DNA of 47,896 bases from Kineosporia sp. NBRC 101731 (GTDB taxonomy: Bacteria; Actinomycetota; Actinomycetes; Actinomycetales; Kineosporiaceae), in the NCBI RefSeq assembly GCF_030269305.1, contig NZ_BSTC01000026.1, forward strand, positions 1 through 47,896, read 5' to 3'. The notes under the pieces were generated by a model that saw only the letters and a list, made by a program, of their open reading frames with translations, was not told the DNA's origin and searched no databases. Positions 14,365 to 22,384 of this stretch are shown piece after piece. Positions within the stretch are counted from its first letter, which is position 1, and each line of letters starts with the position of its first letter. Both the position numbers and the translations under genes were made by a program.

Positions 14365-15612
14365 CTAGGGAGAAGTCCCGCCGATCACCGGCACCTGGAG
14401 ACGACGCACGTCGCGAACACCGACGGCGGCCAGTGACGCCCCCACGATGATCACCGCGCAACCCCCCAGAACCGTTCCGGTGCCGAAAATGTGGGCCAGC
14501 GGCCCGACCAGCGCCTCCCCCACGGGAACTGCGACGAACGAGCCGACCATGTCGTAGGAGTAGACCCGCGACAGGGCATCGCGGGGGACATGGGTCTGCA
14601 GGGACTGGTCCCAGGCGATGGCGAAGATCTCCAGAGCCACGCCGCCGACCGCGAACGCCAGGATCAGGGTGGGCAGGGCCGGGGCCACGGCGAGCGCGGC
14701 AACCGGAACGGCCGTGACGGCCATGAGCGCCACCCCGATGCCCAGAGCGTGGCGCGGTCGCCACCTCAGGGCGATGACGGCGCCGAGGGCCAGGCCGACG
14801 GTCTGGGCGGCGACCACCAGGCCCCAGCCCGTGCGCCCGAACGTCGCATCGGCCACGATCGGGCCCAGCACGGTGGTGGCTCCGACGAAAGCGGCATTGA
14901 GCAAGGTGAACTGGGCCACGACGACCCATACCCAGCGGCGGCCCGAGAACTCGCGCCACCCCTCGCGCAGGTCACTCACGACCGATGCGGCAGCCGTATC
15001 GCGGGCCGGGGCCCTCGGCACGGACATCATGGCGAAAAGGACTCCTGCGAGCGCGAAACCGGCGGCGTCCAGGGTCAGGCCCCAACCGGGTCCGAGCACG
15101 CCCACCACGCCGGCGCCGACCGAGGCGCCGAGGATGCCCGAGGCGTTCAGGCCCAGACGCAGCAGCGCGTTCGCGGGACGGAGCAGGTCGGCGGGCACGG
15201 TGTCGGGCACCAGGGCCGCGGCGGCGGGCAGGCTGACGGCGGCGACCGCGCCGTTGGCGACGCTGAGCAGGACGAGTCCGGGGATGGTCGCCGATCCGGT
15301 GAGGACGAGGGCGGCCACGGCTGCCTGCGTGGCGGCCGCGGCCAGGGAGGTGCCGACCAGGACGACGTGACGGGGCAGGCGGTCGGCGATGACGCCGCCG
15401 AGCAGGAGCACGGCCACGTTCGCGATCGAGCGGGAGGCCACGACCAGCCCGAGGTCGGTCGCCGAGCCGGTCAGGTCGAGCACGGCGAAGGCCAGGGCGA
15501 TGGGTGCGACCGCGTTGCCGAGGATGCTCGTGGTGCGGGCGGCCAGGAGCCACCGGAACGAGGCGTACTGCAACGGGCTCCGGCGCGGGGTGGCCAGGAC
15601 GGTGCCGGTCAC
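14365..15612 (-). CDS. MFS transporter
   Basis: A 415-residue membrane protein with about twelve hydrophobic segments, of the exporter type often called MFS_3/EntS-like. Markers include RWLLAARTTSILGNAV near the start, GGVIADRLPRHVVL after the second segment, and GPLAHIFGTG in the last third. It probably expels a small molecule. Its start overlaps the stop of the ArsR-type regulator as ATGA (15609-15612), so the regulator and pump are co-translated and the regulator very likely controls the pump. Confidence 0.88.
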   Translation of the reverse strand: MTGTVLATPRRSPLQYASFRWLLAARTTSILGNAVAPIALAFAVLDLTGSATDLGLVVASRSIANVAVLLLGGVIADRLPRHVVLVGTSLAAAATQAAVAALVLTGSATIPGLVLLSVANGAVAAVSLPAAAALVPDTVPADLLRPANALLRLGLNASGILGASVGAGVVGVLGPGWGLTLDAAGFALAGVLFAMMSVPRAPARDTAAASVVSDLREGWREFSGRRWVWVVVAQFTLLNAAFVGATTVLGPIVADATFGRTGWGLVVAAQTVGLALGAVIALRWRPRHALGIGVALMAVTAVPVAALAVAPALPTLILAFAVGGVALEIFAIAWDQSLQTHVPRDALSRVYSYDMVGSFVAVPVGEALVGPLAHIFGTGTVLGGCAVIIVGASLAAVGVRDVRRLQVPVIGGTSP

Positions 15613-16145
15613 GGGCGCCGCACGGGGAACAGGGCCGCGGTCATCGACACCGGGGACGTTCTCGGGGTCCGGGGTGCCTGGGCCTGGGCGTGCAGCAGGG
15701 CCGAGGCCTCCCCGACGAGGGCGACGACGCGGCGCCAGGTCTGGGGGTCGACCCAGAGTTCGGCATCGGTGTACATCTGCGGTCCCTCGTTCCGCAGAGC
15801 CGCACGACGGTGGAGTTCCTCGGCCATGGCCCCCACGTACTGGGCGTGTTCCTCGGCCGTCACGTTCACCGGCTCGGCGCTCTGGGCACGCTGCGGGTCG
15901 AAGGGCCGGGCCGAGGACTCGTGCCGGTACCGCTTGGCCTCCCCGCCCCGCAGCCGCACCACCTCCACGACCCGGATCAGGCCGGCCCGCTCGAGCACCC
16001 GCAGGTGGTAGCTGGCGCTGGCCTGCGACAACTGCAGTTCACGGCCCGCCTCGGCCGCGCTCATGGCGGTTCCGGTGAGCAGGGACAGCAGGCGCAGGCG
16101 GATGGGGTGGGCAGTCGCCCGGAGCTCGTCGAGGGAAGACACCAC
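15609..16145 (-). CDS. ArsR-type (HTH_20) transcriptional regulator
   Basis: A regulator of about 178 residues. A winged-helix domain near the N-terminus reads RATAHPIRLRLLSLL, AAEAGRELQLSQASASYHLRVLERAGLI, then a wing around EVVRLRGGEAKRY. The C-terminal 100 residues are helical and may bind an effector. No metal-binding Cys cluster is visible, so it is not an arsenic sensor in the strict sense. The start is uncertain: adjacent GTG codons at 16145 and 16142 give the natural family N-terminus, while the open frame running to 16364 crosses the divergent glycosidase start and a repeat. It forms an operon with the MFS gene. Confidence 0.82.
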   Translation of the reverse strand: MVSSLDELRATAHPIRLRLLSLLTGTAMSAAEAGRELQLSQASASYHLRVLERAGLIRVVEVVRLRGGEAKRYRHESSARPFDPQRAQSAEPVNVTAEEHAQYVGAMAEELHRRAALRNEGPQMYTDAELWVDPQTWRRVVALVGEASALLHAQAQAPRTPRTSPVSMTAALFPVRRP

Positions 16146-16289
16146 CGCAGCGTCGCACCGGGGACCGCGACCGTCAAACGATCCTTTGGGGGTAGAGATC
16201 CCGCATCGCCTGCGCGCGGGCGGCCGCCGACGATTCGCTACGGTGTGAAATCCGGTCAACCGCAGCATCCGCACCGCAATCCGCAGCGA

Positions 16290-16322
16290 ATCCGCACCAG
16301 ATCCGCACCAGATCCGCACCAG
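16290..16322. repeat. Three tandem 11-bp repeats before the glycosidase
   Basis: ATCCGCACCAG is repeated exactly three times head to tail (16290-16300, 16301-16311, 16312-16322), preceded by a related ATCCGCAGCGA copy. The array lies in the divergent region between the ArsR-type gene and the GH3 gene, ending 13 bp before the ATG, next to the AAAGGG ribosome site. The 11-bp period is one helical turn, so it may be a regulator-binding array. Confidence 0.75.
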
Positions 16323-16335
16323 AAAGGGTCCGTCG

Positions 16336-18654
16336 ATGACGACGCACGAGTCTCTGACCGGCACGCAGACCTATCTCGACCCCAGCGCACCGATCGGCGC
16401 CCGGGTCGAGGACCTGCTCGAACGGATGACCCTGGCCGAGAAGGTGGGCCAGATGCTCCAGCTGGACGCCGGCTCGGACCTGGACGAGGCGGTCCGGGGC
16501 AAGCTCGCCGGGTCGCTGCTGCACGCCTCCCCGCAGCGCATGCTCGAGGCCCGGGAACTGGTCCTGGCCACGCGCCTGCAGATTCCACTGCTGATGGCCG
16601 ACGACTGCATCCACGGGCACTCGTTCTGGCCGGGAGCGACGATCTTCCCGACCCAGCTCGGCATGGCCTGCAGCTGGGACGTCGATCTGGTCGAGGCCTC
16701 GGCGCGGGCCACGGCTCTGGAGATCGCCGCGACGGGCCTGCACTGGACCTTCTCGCCGGTGCTGTGCATCGCCCGCGACCTGCGGTGGGGACGGGTGGAC
16801 GAGACGTTCGGCGAGGACCCGCACCTGATCGGGGAGCTCGGGGTCGCCATGGTCCGCGGCTACCAGGGCACCGGCCTGGACGACCCGACCGCCGTGCTGG
16901 CCACGGCCAAGCACTTCGCCGGGTACTCCGAGACCCAGGGCGGCCGCGACGCCAGCGAGGCCGACATGTCGCCCCGCAGGCTGCGCTCCTGGTTCCTGCC
17001 GCCGTTCGAGAAGGCCGCGCGGGCGGGTTGCCGCACCTTCATGCTCGGCTACCAGGCCATCGACGGGGTGCCGGTCACGGCGAACAAGTGGCTGCTCGAC
17101 GACGTGCTCAAGGGCGAATGGGGTTTCACCGGAACCCTGGTCACCGACTGGGACAACGTCGGGCGGATGGTCTGGGAGCAGCGGGTCTGCGAGAGCGACC
17201 AGCAGGCCGCGGCGATCGCCGTCGACGCCGGCAACGACCTGGTGATGACCACCCCGCAGTTCTTCACCGCGGCCCAGGAGGCCGTGGCCGACGGAACCCT
17301 GGACGAGGCCGCGATCGACGCGGCCGTGCGCCGGATCCTCACGCTGAAGTTCGAGCTGGGACTGTTCGAGGATCCCCGGCTGCCCGACCGCACCCGCCAG
17401 GAAGAGGTCATCGGCAGCGCCGAGCACCGCGCCCTCAACCGCGAGCTCACCCGCCGCAGCCTGGTGCTGCTGCGCAACGACGGCACGCTCCCGCTGGACA
17501 CCAGCGCCGCGACCGCTCGCACCGTGCTGGTGGTCGGTCCCAACGCCGACGACGTGCACGCCCAGCTCGGCGACTGGGCCGGCGCCTCCGGGCAGGTCGA
17601 CTGGATGCCGGACGGCCACCCGCGCGAAGACACCAGCACCGTCCTGGACGGTTTCCGGCGCACCGTCCCGGCGAGCTGGACCGTGATGCACCGCCGGGGT
17701 GCCGACATCGGCGACCTGCGACCCGACCCCGAGGGGCCGACGTTCCCCGACGGCCAGCCGCGTCCGCCGTTGTTCGTCGCCGCCCCGGCCGATCCCGCGC
17801 TGCTGGACGACGCGCAGGAGGCCGCCGCGGAAGCCGACTACGTGATCGCGGTGGTGGGCGACACCGTCGCCCTGACCGGCGAGGGGCGATCCACCGCGAC
17901 CCTCGATCTACAAGGGGGTCAGATTGCCCTCGTGGAAAGGCTTCTCACCACCGGCAAGCCGGTCGTGATCGTGCTGGTGCAGGGCAAGCCCTCCACCCTG
18001 CCGGAATCTTTCCTCGGGGCGGCCGCGATCATCGAGGCCTTCAACCCCGGGATGGAAGGTGGCACGGCGATCGCCGAACTGGTGCTCGGGATGATCGAGC
18101 CCACCGGCCGGCTCCCGATCACGTTCGCCCGCCACGCCGGGCAACTTCCCGTGTACTACAACCAGATCCGGGGCCAGCACGGCAACCGCTACGCCGATCT
18201 GACCCAGGAACCGTTGTTCGCGTTCGGAGAAGGGCTGAGCTACACCCGGATCGAGTACTCCGGCCTGCGGATCCCCCGTGACCAGGTCTCCCCCGATGAC
18301 GACGTGACTGCCTTCGTCACCCTGACGAACCGGGGAGAGCGCCCGGCCCGGGAAACCGTTCAGGTGTACGTCAGCGACCTGGTCACGTCGGTGACCTGGG
18401 CCCAGCGCGAGCTCAAGGCCTTCACCCAGGTGGATGTCGACCCCGGGCAGTCGCTCGAGGTGGAGCTCACGCTCCCGGCGGCGCAGTGCTCGATCGTCGA
18501 TGCCTCCGGCCGCCGGGTGGTCGAGCCGGGCGCCTTCGAGCTACTGGTCGGACCCAGCTCCCGGGATCAGGATCTCCTGCGCTGCCCGTTCGATATTCAG
18601 CGGATCGCGGCGCGCAACGCGGCAGCGGCTGCCGACACGTCGGGGGCGCCGTAG
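16336..18654 (+). CDS. Glycoside hydrolase family 3 (beta-glucosidase/xylosidase type)
   Basis: A 772-residue intracellular enzyme with no signal peptide. The N-terminal TIM-barrel domain (about 20-350) has MTLAEKVGQM, KHFAGYSETQGGRD and the nucleophile Asp271 in VTDWDNV. The second domain (about 370-620) has LTRRSLVLLRNDG and VGPNADD. A fibronectin III-like domain closes the protein (ARETVQVYVSDLV). It hydrolyses beta-linked glucosides or xylosides, with the precise sugar not readable from sequence. An exported substrate must be taken up first, and no sugar transporter is adjacent. The gene ends 58 bp into the convergent hxlA-like gene, so no terminator separates them. Confidence 0.93.
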   Translation: MTTHESLTGTQTYLDPSAPIGARVEDLLERMTLAEKVGQMLQLDAGSDLDEAVRGKLAGSLLHASPQRMLEARELVLATRLQIPLLMADDCIHGHSFWPGATIFPTQLGMACSWDVDLVEASARATALEIAATGLHWTFSPVLCIARDLRWGRVDETFGEDPHLIGELGVAMVRGYQGTGLDDPTAVLATAKHFAGYSETQGGRDASEADMSPRRLRSWFLPPFEKAARAGCRTFMLGYQAIDGVPVTANKWLLDDVLKGEWGFTGTLVTDWDNVGRMVWEQRVCESDQQAAAIAVDAGNDLVMTTPQFFTAAQEAVADGTLDEAAIDAAVRRILTLKFELGLFEDPRLPDRTRQEEVIGSAEHRALNRELTRRSLVLLRNDGTLPLDTSAATARTVLVVGPNADDVHAQLGDWAGASGQVDWMPDGHPREDTSTVLDGFRRTVPASWTVMHRRGADIGDLRPDPEGPTFPDGQPRPPLFVAAPADPALLDDAQEAAAEADYVIAVVGDTVALTGEGRSTATLDLQGGQIALVERLLTTGKPVVIVLVQGKPSTLPESFLGAAAIIEAFNPGMEGGTAIAELVLGMIEPTGRLPITFARHAGQLPVYYNQIRGQHGNRYADLTQEPLFAFGEGLSYTRIEYSGLRIPRDQVSPDDDVTAFVTLTNRGERPARETVQVYVSDLVTSVTWAQRELKAFTQVDVDPGQSLEVELTLPAAQCSIVDASGRRVVEPGAFELLVGPSSRDQDLLRCPFDIQRIAARNAAAAADTSGAP

Positions 18655-19220
18655 ATCGCACCACCGGCGACGGCGACCTGGGCGCCCGAGTCCTGCACGG
18701 CGGCGATGGTCGTGACGCTCACGCCACCGGCGACGGAGAACGGGACGCCCGAGGTCTTGCCCGCGTCCAGCAGCGCGTCGAGGCTGTAGCCCTCCTCGGC
18801 CTGCTCGTCGAGACCGGCGTGCATCTCGACGAACTCGGCACCGAGGGCGACGACCTCCTGGGCGCGGGCGGCCTTGTCACGCACACCGATGAGGTCGACG
18901 ACGATGCCCTTGCCGTGCTTGCGCGCCGCCTTCACCGCCCCCGCAATCGTGCTGTCACCGGCCACACCGAGAACGGTGACGAGGTCGGCGCCGGCGGTGA
19001 AGGCGATGTCGGCCTCGAGCTCACCGGCGTCCATCGTCTTGAGGTCGGCGAACACCACCTTGTCGGGGTGCGCCGCCTTCACCGCGGTGATGGCGCAGAG
19101 CCCGGCGCTCTTGATGAGCGGCGTGCCGAGCTCCAGGATGTCGACGTGCGGGGCGGCCGCGGCGGCCAGCTCGAGAGCGGCGTCGGTGGTGAGCGTGTCC
19201 ATGGCGAACTGCAGCTTCAT
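18597..19220 (-). CDS. hxlA: 3-hexulose-6-phosphate synthase-type enzyme
   Basis: A 207-residue orotidine-decarboxylase-superfamily barrel: MKLQFAMDTLT, ILELGTPLIKS, the DxKxxD motif as DLKTMDAG, and VAGGVS near the end. It condenses formaldehyde with ribulose 5-phosphate to hexulose 6-phosphate, the first step of the ribulose monophosphate pathway. The main alternative, 3-keto-L-gulonate-6-phosphate decarboxylase, is less likely because the gene directly follows a hexuloisomerase gene. The start is ATG 19220 after GAGGACC. With no methanol oxidation genes in view, formaldehyde detoxification is the more likely use. Its 3' end overlaps the glycosidase by 58 bp. Confidence 0.87.
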   Translation of the reverse strand: MKLQFAMDTLTTDAALELAAAAAPHVDILELGTPLIKSAGLCAITAVKAAHPDKVVFADLKTMDAGELEADIAFTAGADLVTVLGVAGDSTIAGAVKAARKHGKGIVVDLIGVRDKAARAQEVVALGAEFVEMHAGLDEQAEEGYSLDALLDAGKTSGVPFSVAGGVSVTTIAAVQDSGAQVAVAGGAIYGAPDVSAAAAALRAAIR

Positions 19221-19257
19221 GATGGTCCTCGATACTGGGGTGTTGGTTGCGGGGTGA

Positions 19258-19827
19258 TCATTCGAGATTGGCGTGCCGGGGCCACAGTTCGTCCGCCGAG
19301 GCACCGGACTCCGACCACAGGGCGTGGAAGAGCGCGTCTCCCAGCACGACCAGTGACTGCTCGAAAAGGCTTCCGGCATACTGAATACTGACGCTCGCCG
19401 AGCGATCGAGCTTGTCGGCCGCGGGCATGATGACGCTCTCGTCGGCGAGGGCAGCCAGCGGTGAGTCCGGGGCCGTGGTGACGGCCGCGATCTGCGCCCC
19501 GGCGGCGACGGCCGTCTCCGCGGCGCGGACGATGGCCGGGGTGGCGCCGGACCCGCTGGCGACCAGGAGCACGTCGCCCTTGCCGATCGCGGGGGCCGTC
19601 ACCTCACCGACCACATGGACGACCAGGCCCAGGTGCATCAACCGCATCGCGGTCATCCGCAGGGCGAGACCGGAACGGCCCGCGCCGTGCACGAAGACCC
19701 GGTCGGCGTCGTGGAGCAACCGGGCGAACCGGTCGATGTCCGACACCGCCAGCAGGCTGGCGCAGGCGCGGAGCTCATCGGCGATGGCGATCAAGGATGC
19801 CTGTGCAGAAACCGTTTTCGTGGTCAC
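19258..19827 (-). CDS. hxlB: 6-phospho-3-hexuloisomerase
   Basis: A 189-residue SIS-domain isomerase: DRVFVHGAGRSGLALRM binds the sugar phosphate, followed by VLLVASGSGATPA and the C-terminal segment SLFEQSLVVLGDALFHAL. It converts hexulose 6-phosphate to fructose 6-phosphate, pulling formaldehyde fixation forward. It is the first gene of a two-gene operon with the synthase, 37 bp apart. The promoter region faces a divergent regulator gene across a perfect palindrome at 19882-19903, so both are probably under the same control. Confidence 0.88.
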   Translation of the reverse strand: MTTKTVSAQASLIAIADELRACASLLAVSDIDRFARLLHDADRVFVHGAGRSGLALRMTAMRLMHLGLVVHVVGEVTAPAIGKGDVLLVASGSGATPAIVRAAETAVAAGAQIAAVTTAPDSPLAALADESVIMPAADKLDRSASVSIQYAGSLFEQSLVVLGDALFHALWSESGASADELWPRHANLE

Positions 19828-19881
19828 ACCACGAGTCTGCCGATCGGGCGAGTTCCGGGCTGCTCCCCCACCGGAGCGTTC

Positions 19882-19918
19882 GTCCTACCCGTTCGGGTAG
19901 GACGGCTCGTCGGGTAGG
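19882..19918. promoter_or_regulatory. Palindromic operator between hxlB and the LuxR-type gene
   Basis: GTCCTACCCG-TT-CGGGTAGGAC (19882-19903) is a perfect dyad with 10-bp arms, followed by a third half-site CGGGTAGG at 19911-19918, just before the regulator ATG at 19928. Position and symmetry make it a strong candidate binding site for the divergent regulator, possibly autoregulatory. Confidence 0.7.
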
Positions 19919-19927
19919 TTCAGGCGT

Positions 19928-20767
19928 ATGGACGATGTGATGGACGATTCAGCGAGACTCCCGTCGCCGGCCTCGCGTCAGTTCGTGGTCGACCACGCCC
20001 GCGTGGTCGCGGAACTGGCCGACCGCCACGCGGTCACGCTGGAGTCGCTGCTGGCGGTCCTGCGCTCGCCCCGGCTGGACGACCGGGCCGCGCGCACGAT
20101 GGCCATCGACCTGGCCGCCGCGGCCCTGGTGAGCCTGCGCACGCAGACCGATCAGCAGCGCAGCGCCATCCTCGAGCCGGTGGTCGGCGCGTTCTCGCGC
20201 CTGCGCAACGACCTGCGTCCCCTGGTGCGGTTCGGTGACCTCGACGTGCAGTTCATCGAGCCGCCCGCCAAGGGGCGGGCGCTGCCCGGTGAGGTCGCGC
20301 ACGCGGCCCGCGCCATGGTGCGCACAGCCGTCCTGGCGATGGTGGACGCCGGGGAGACCCGGCGGGTGCGGATCCAGTGGGACTGCGACGGGTTGAACCT
20401 CCTGGTCCGCATCCGTGACGACGGGCGGGGGGAACTGAGCGCCCACGACGACGCACTGCGGCCGATCGCCGAGAACGTCGCGGCCCTGGACGGTCGGCTG
20501 GACGTGTCCTCGACGCCCGGCTGGGGTTCGGACCTGAGCATCACCCTGCCCCTGGACCCACCGGCGCCGGTACTGCCCCTGGAGGAGAGCATCGAGCTCA
20601 GCCCGCGCGAGCGCGAGGTGTTGCAGCTGCTGGTGGGCGGAGGGCGCAACCAGGAGATCGCCCGGGATCTGGGGATCAGCCAGAACACGGTGAAGTTCCA
20701 CGTGTCGAACCTGCTGCGCAAGGCCGGCGCCCGCACGCGGGCCGAACTGGTGGCTCTGGCCCGCTGA
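19928..20767 (+). CDS. LuxR-type regulator with a kinase-like ATPase domain
   Basis: A 279-residue protein in two parts. Residues about 100-215 resemble the ATP-binding domain of histidine kinases: a long helix with EVAHAARAMVRTAV in the N-box place, RIRDDGRGEL as G1 box, and a late TPGWGSDLSITLPL strand. Residues 220-279 are a LuxR/GerE helix-turn-helix (LSPREREVLQLL, NTVKFHVSNLLRKAG). There is no phosphoacceptor His box and no receiver domain. It could sense a nucleotide or ligand through the ATPase-like fold and bind DNA directly. ATG 19940 is an alternative start. It is divergent from hxlBA across a palindrome, so it probably regulates formaldehyde metabolism (inference). Confidence 0.8.
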   Translation: MDDVMDDSARLPSPASRQFVVDHARVVAELADRHAVTLESLLAVLRSPRLDDRAARTMAIDLAAAALVSLRTQTDQQRSAILEPVVGAFSRLRNDLRPLVRFGDLDVQFIEPPAKGRALPGEVAHAARAMVRTAVLAMVDAGETRRVRIQWDCDGLNLLVRIRDDGRGELSAHDDALRPIAENVAALDGRLDVSSTPGWGSDLSITLPLDPPAPVLPLEESIELSPREREVLQLLVGGGRNQEIARDLGISQNTVKFHVSNLLRKAGARTRAELVALAR

Positions 20768-20790
20768 GACGCCTCAGTCGGGCCGGTCTC

Positions 20791-21225
20791 CGGCCTTTCG
20801 CCGCCTCCATGACCTTCGGTGGCGCGCCGGAGGACAAGACCCGCTACCAGGGCCTGGTCGGGCTGAAGAAGGTCTACGGGCTCGACTTCAAGGAATTCAC
20901 GTCACTCGACACGGCGGGGCCCCTGACCGTCAACGCCCTCACGAAGGGCACCGTCGACGCCGCGATCCTCTACTCGACCACCCCCGAGATCGAAGACCGC
21001 GGCTTCGTCGCCCTCACCGACCCCGAGAACGTGTTCGGCGTGCAGAACGTCATCCCCCTGGTGAACACCTCATCGGTGCCGGCAGAGGCCCAGGAGGTGC
21101 TGAACTCGATCTCGAAGGCCCTCGACACCGACACCCTGACCGCCCTGAACGCCAAGGTCCAGATCGATCAGGACCCCGCGGACGAGGTCGCGAAGGAGTG
21201 GCTGCAGGAGAAGGGCCTCGTCTGA
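20791..21225 (+). pseudogene. Truncated osmoprotectant ABC substrate-binding protein
   Basis: About 140 residues matching only the C-terminal half of an OpuAC/OsmF-type glycine-betaine binding protein: MTFGGAPEDKTRYQGLVGLKKVYGL, GPLTVNALTKGTVDAAILYST, and the terminal ADEVAKEWLQEKGLV. The N-terminal lobe, signal peptide and first ligand residues are absent. Homology begins within about 25 bp of the LuxR-type stop codon, marking a deletion junction. No permease or ATPase genes of the system remain here. It cannot work as a binding protein. Confidence 0.75.
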
Positions 21226-21246
21226 GGCCCGTCACCAGCCGGCGCC

Positions 21247-21646
21247 TCAGTGCTCGTGGCGCTCGGTCACGGCCAGGCCGACCTCGAACCGGTAGGCCTG
21301 CTCCGCCTCGAAGGATCCTTCGTTCTCGTAGCGGCGGGCGCGCGTGAGGGTGTCGGGTTCGGCCGGGGTCCAGGGCATCTGGCCCGTCTTCACGAATCCC
21401 ACCCAGTCCGCGTGCAGGGTGTCGGCCAGCCCCTGGGAAGGCTTCTCGCCCAGCACGCGTTCCACCCCCTCGGCATCCAGCAGGTCGAAGGCGAAGGGGA
21501 TGTCGGTGCAGTGCTGACTGGTGCCGTCGAGGGCGCTAGCGACGCTCTCCCACCGGCGCCTGGGCGAACGGGATACCGAGGAAGGCGGTGGAACCGGGGC
21601 GGGAGAGGCCGCGCACGGCACCCCCGCGGAAACGAACGACAGACAT
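21247..21646 (-). pseudogene. Carboxylesterase remnant with internal deletion
   Basis: The two ends of a type B carboxylesterase are joined without the middle. From ATG 21646 the frame reads MSVVRFRGGAVRGL then TAFLGIPFAQAPVGERR, the family N-terminus, and meets a TAG at 21536. In another frame the family C-terminus follows: HCTDIPFAFDLL, LADTLHADWVGFVKTGQMPW, ending near 21247. The catalytic Ser, Glu and His region is missing, so roughly 350 codons were lost together with a frame change. It lies beside the truncated substrate-binding gene, so this is a decayed locus. Confidence 0.75.
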
Positions 21647-21712
21647 GCCCGGCAACCTACTCCCGCCCGGCTCGGGTGAGGTCGTGCGCGGCTCGGAACA
21701 GGCCGTCGCCGG

Positions 21713-22210
21713 TCAGTTCCCCGAGACGGTGTCTCCCCAGGCGGACTCGGCGCCGCTGTGCCCGATCCGGACCACCTGCTGACCCGTACCGATCGCCGCC
21801 ACCAGCGACAGCGCCGCGACGGCGACCAGGACGACCCGGCCGGTCGTCGAGTCCTGCTCGTCCCGGCCCTCGGAGCGTTCTGAACGTTCCCTCCACCAGC
21901 ACCAGGTGACTGCGACGGCGGCCACGGCGAGCACGATCAGCCAGGGCAGTAGACCGTCGGCGAGCTCGGCGTGCTTCTCGATGAGTGGCTCGTGCCCGAC
22001 CACCTGTTCCAGTGACTCCCCGGACTCGGTGGAGATCGGGTACAACACCAGCGAGGCCGCGGTCAGCAGCAGCGGTACCGGTCCGGCCCAACCGCGGAAC
22101 CGCGCGGACAGGGCGCTGCCCAGCACGGTGATCGCCGCGATCGGGATCATGACCACGCTCGCGTGGACGATCAGGGGATGCAGGGGCAGCCCGGCAACGG
22201 TGTCGAACAT
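21713..22210 (-). CDS. DUF2231 membrane protein
   Basis: A 165-residue membrane protein with four hydrophobic segments (about 7-30, 42-60, 85-105 and 128-145). The start MFDTVAGLPLHPLIVHASVV is typical of DUF2231; several family members bind haem or sit next to redox genes. The start is ATG 22210 after a strong GGAGGAGG. It is divergent from the two-component system at 22385 and lies beside the extracytoplasmic redox set, so a linked role in membrane redox is possible but unproven. Confidence 0.75.
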   Translation of the reverse strand: MFDTVAGLPLHPLIVHASVVMIPIAAITVLGSALSARFRGWAGPVPLLLTAASLVLYPISTESGESLEQVVGHEPLIEKHAELADGLLPWLIVLAVAAVAVTWCWWRERSERSEGRDEQDSTTGRVVLVAVAALSLVAAIGTGQQVVRIGHSGAESAWGDTVSGN

Positions 22211-22323
22211 GAATGTGCCTCCTCCGGACCGGGCCGGTGTGCCCGGCTGAGCACCTCCTGACCCGGTGACGCTGTTCAAGATCATGGAGGCTGATCTCCT
22301 CCCGGGGGCCGGACCGGCGGGTT

Positions 22324-22340
22324 GCAGAGGAAACGCAGAA
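22324..22340. promoter_or_regulatory. Possible tandem half-sites before the response regulator
   Basis: GCAGAG (22324-22329) and GCAGAA (22335-22340) recur 11 bp apart, the spacing favoured by OmpR-type dimers, about 45 bp before the regulator start. The match is short and could be chance. Confidence 0.25.
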
Positions 22341-22384
22341 GTTCCGCCGCCGCATCGCACCTCCGGCCCGGGCATGCTGGGGCA

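Noticed and set aside
15504-18281. Very long plus-strand open frame (925 codons)
   Set aside because: It is a shadow of the GH3 gene and the regulator region: Arg/Pro/Gly-rich, no domain, and the GH3 frame has full family motifs.
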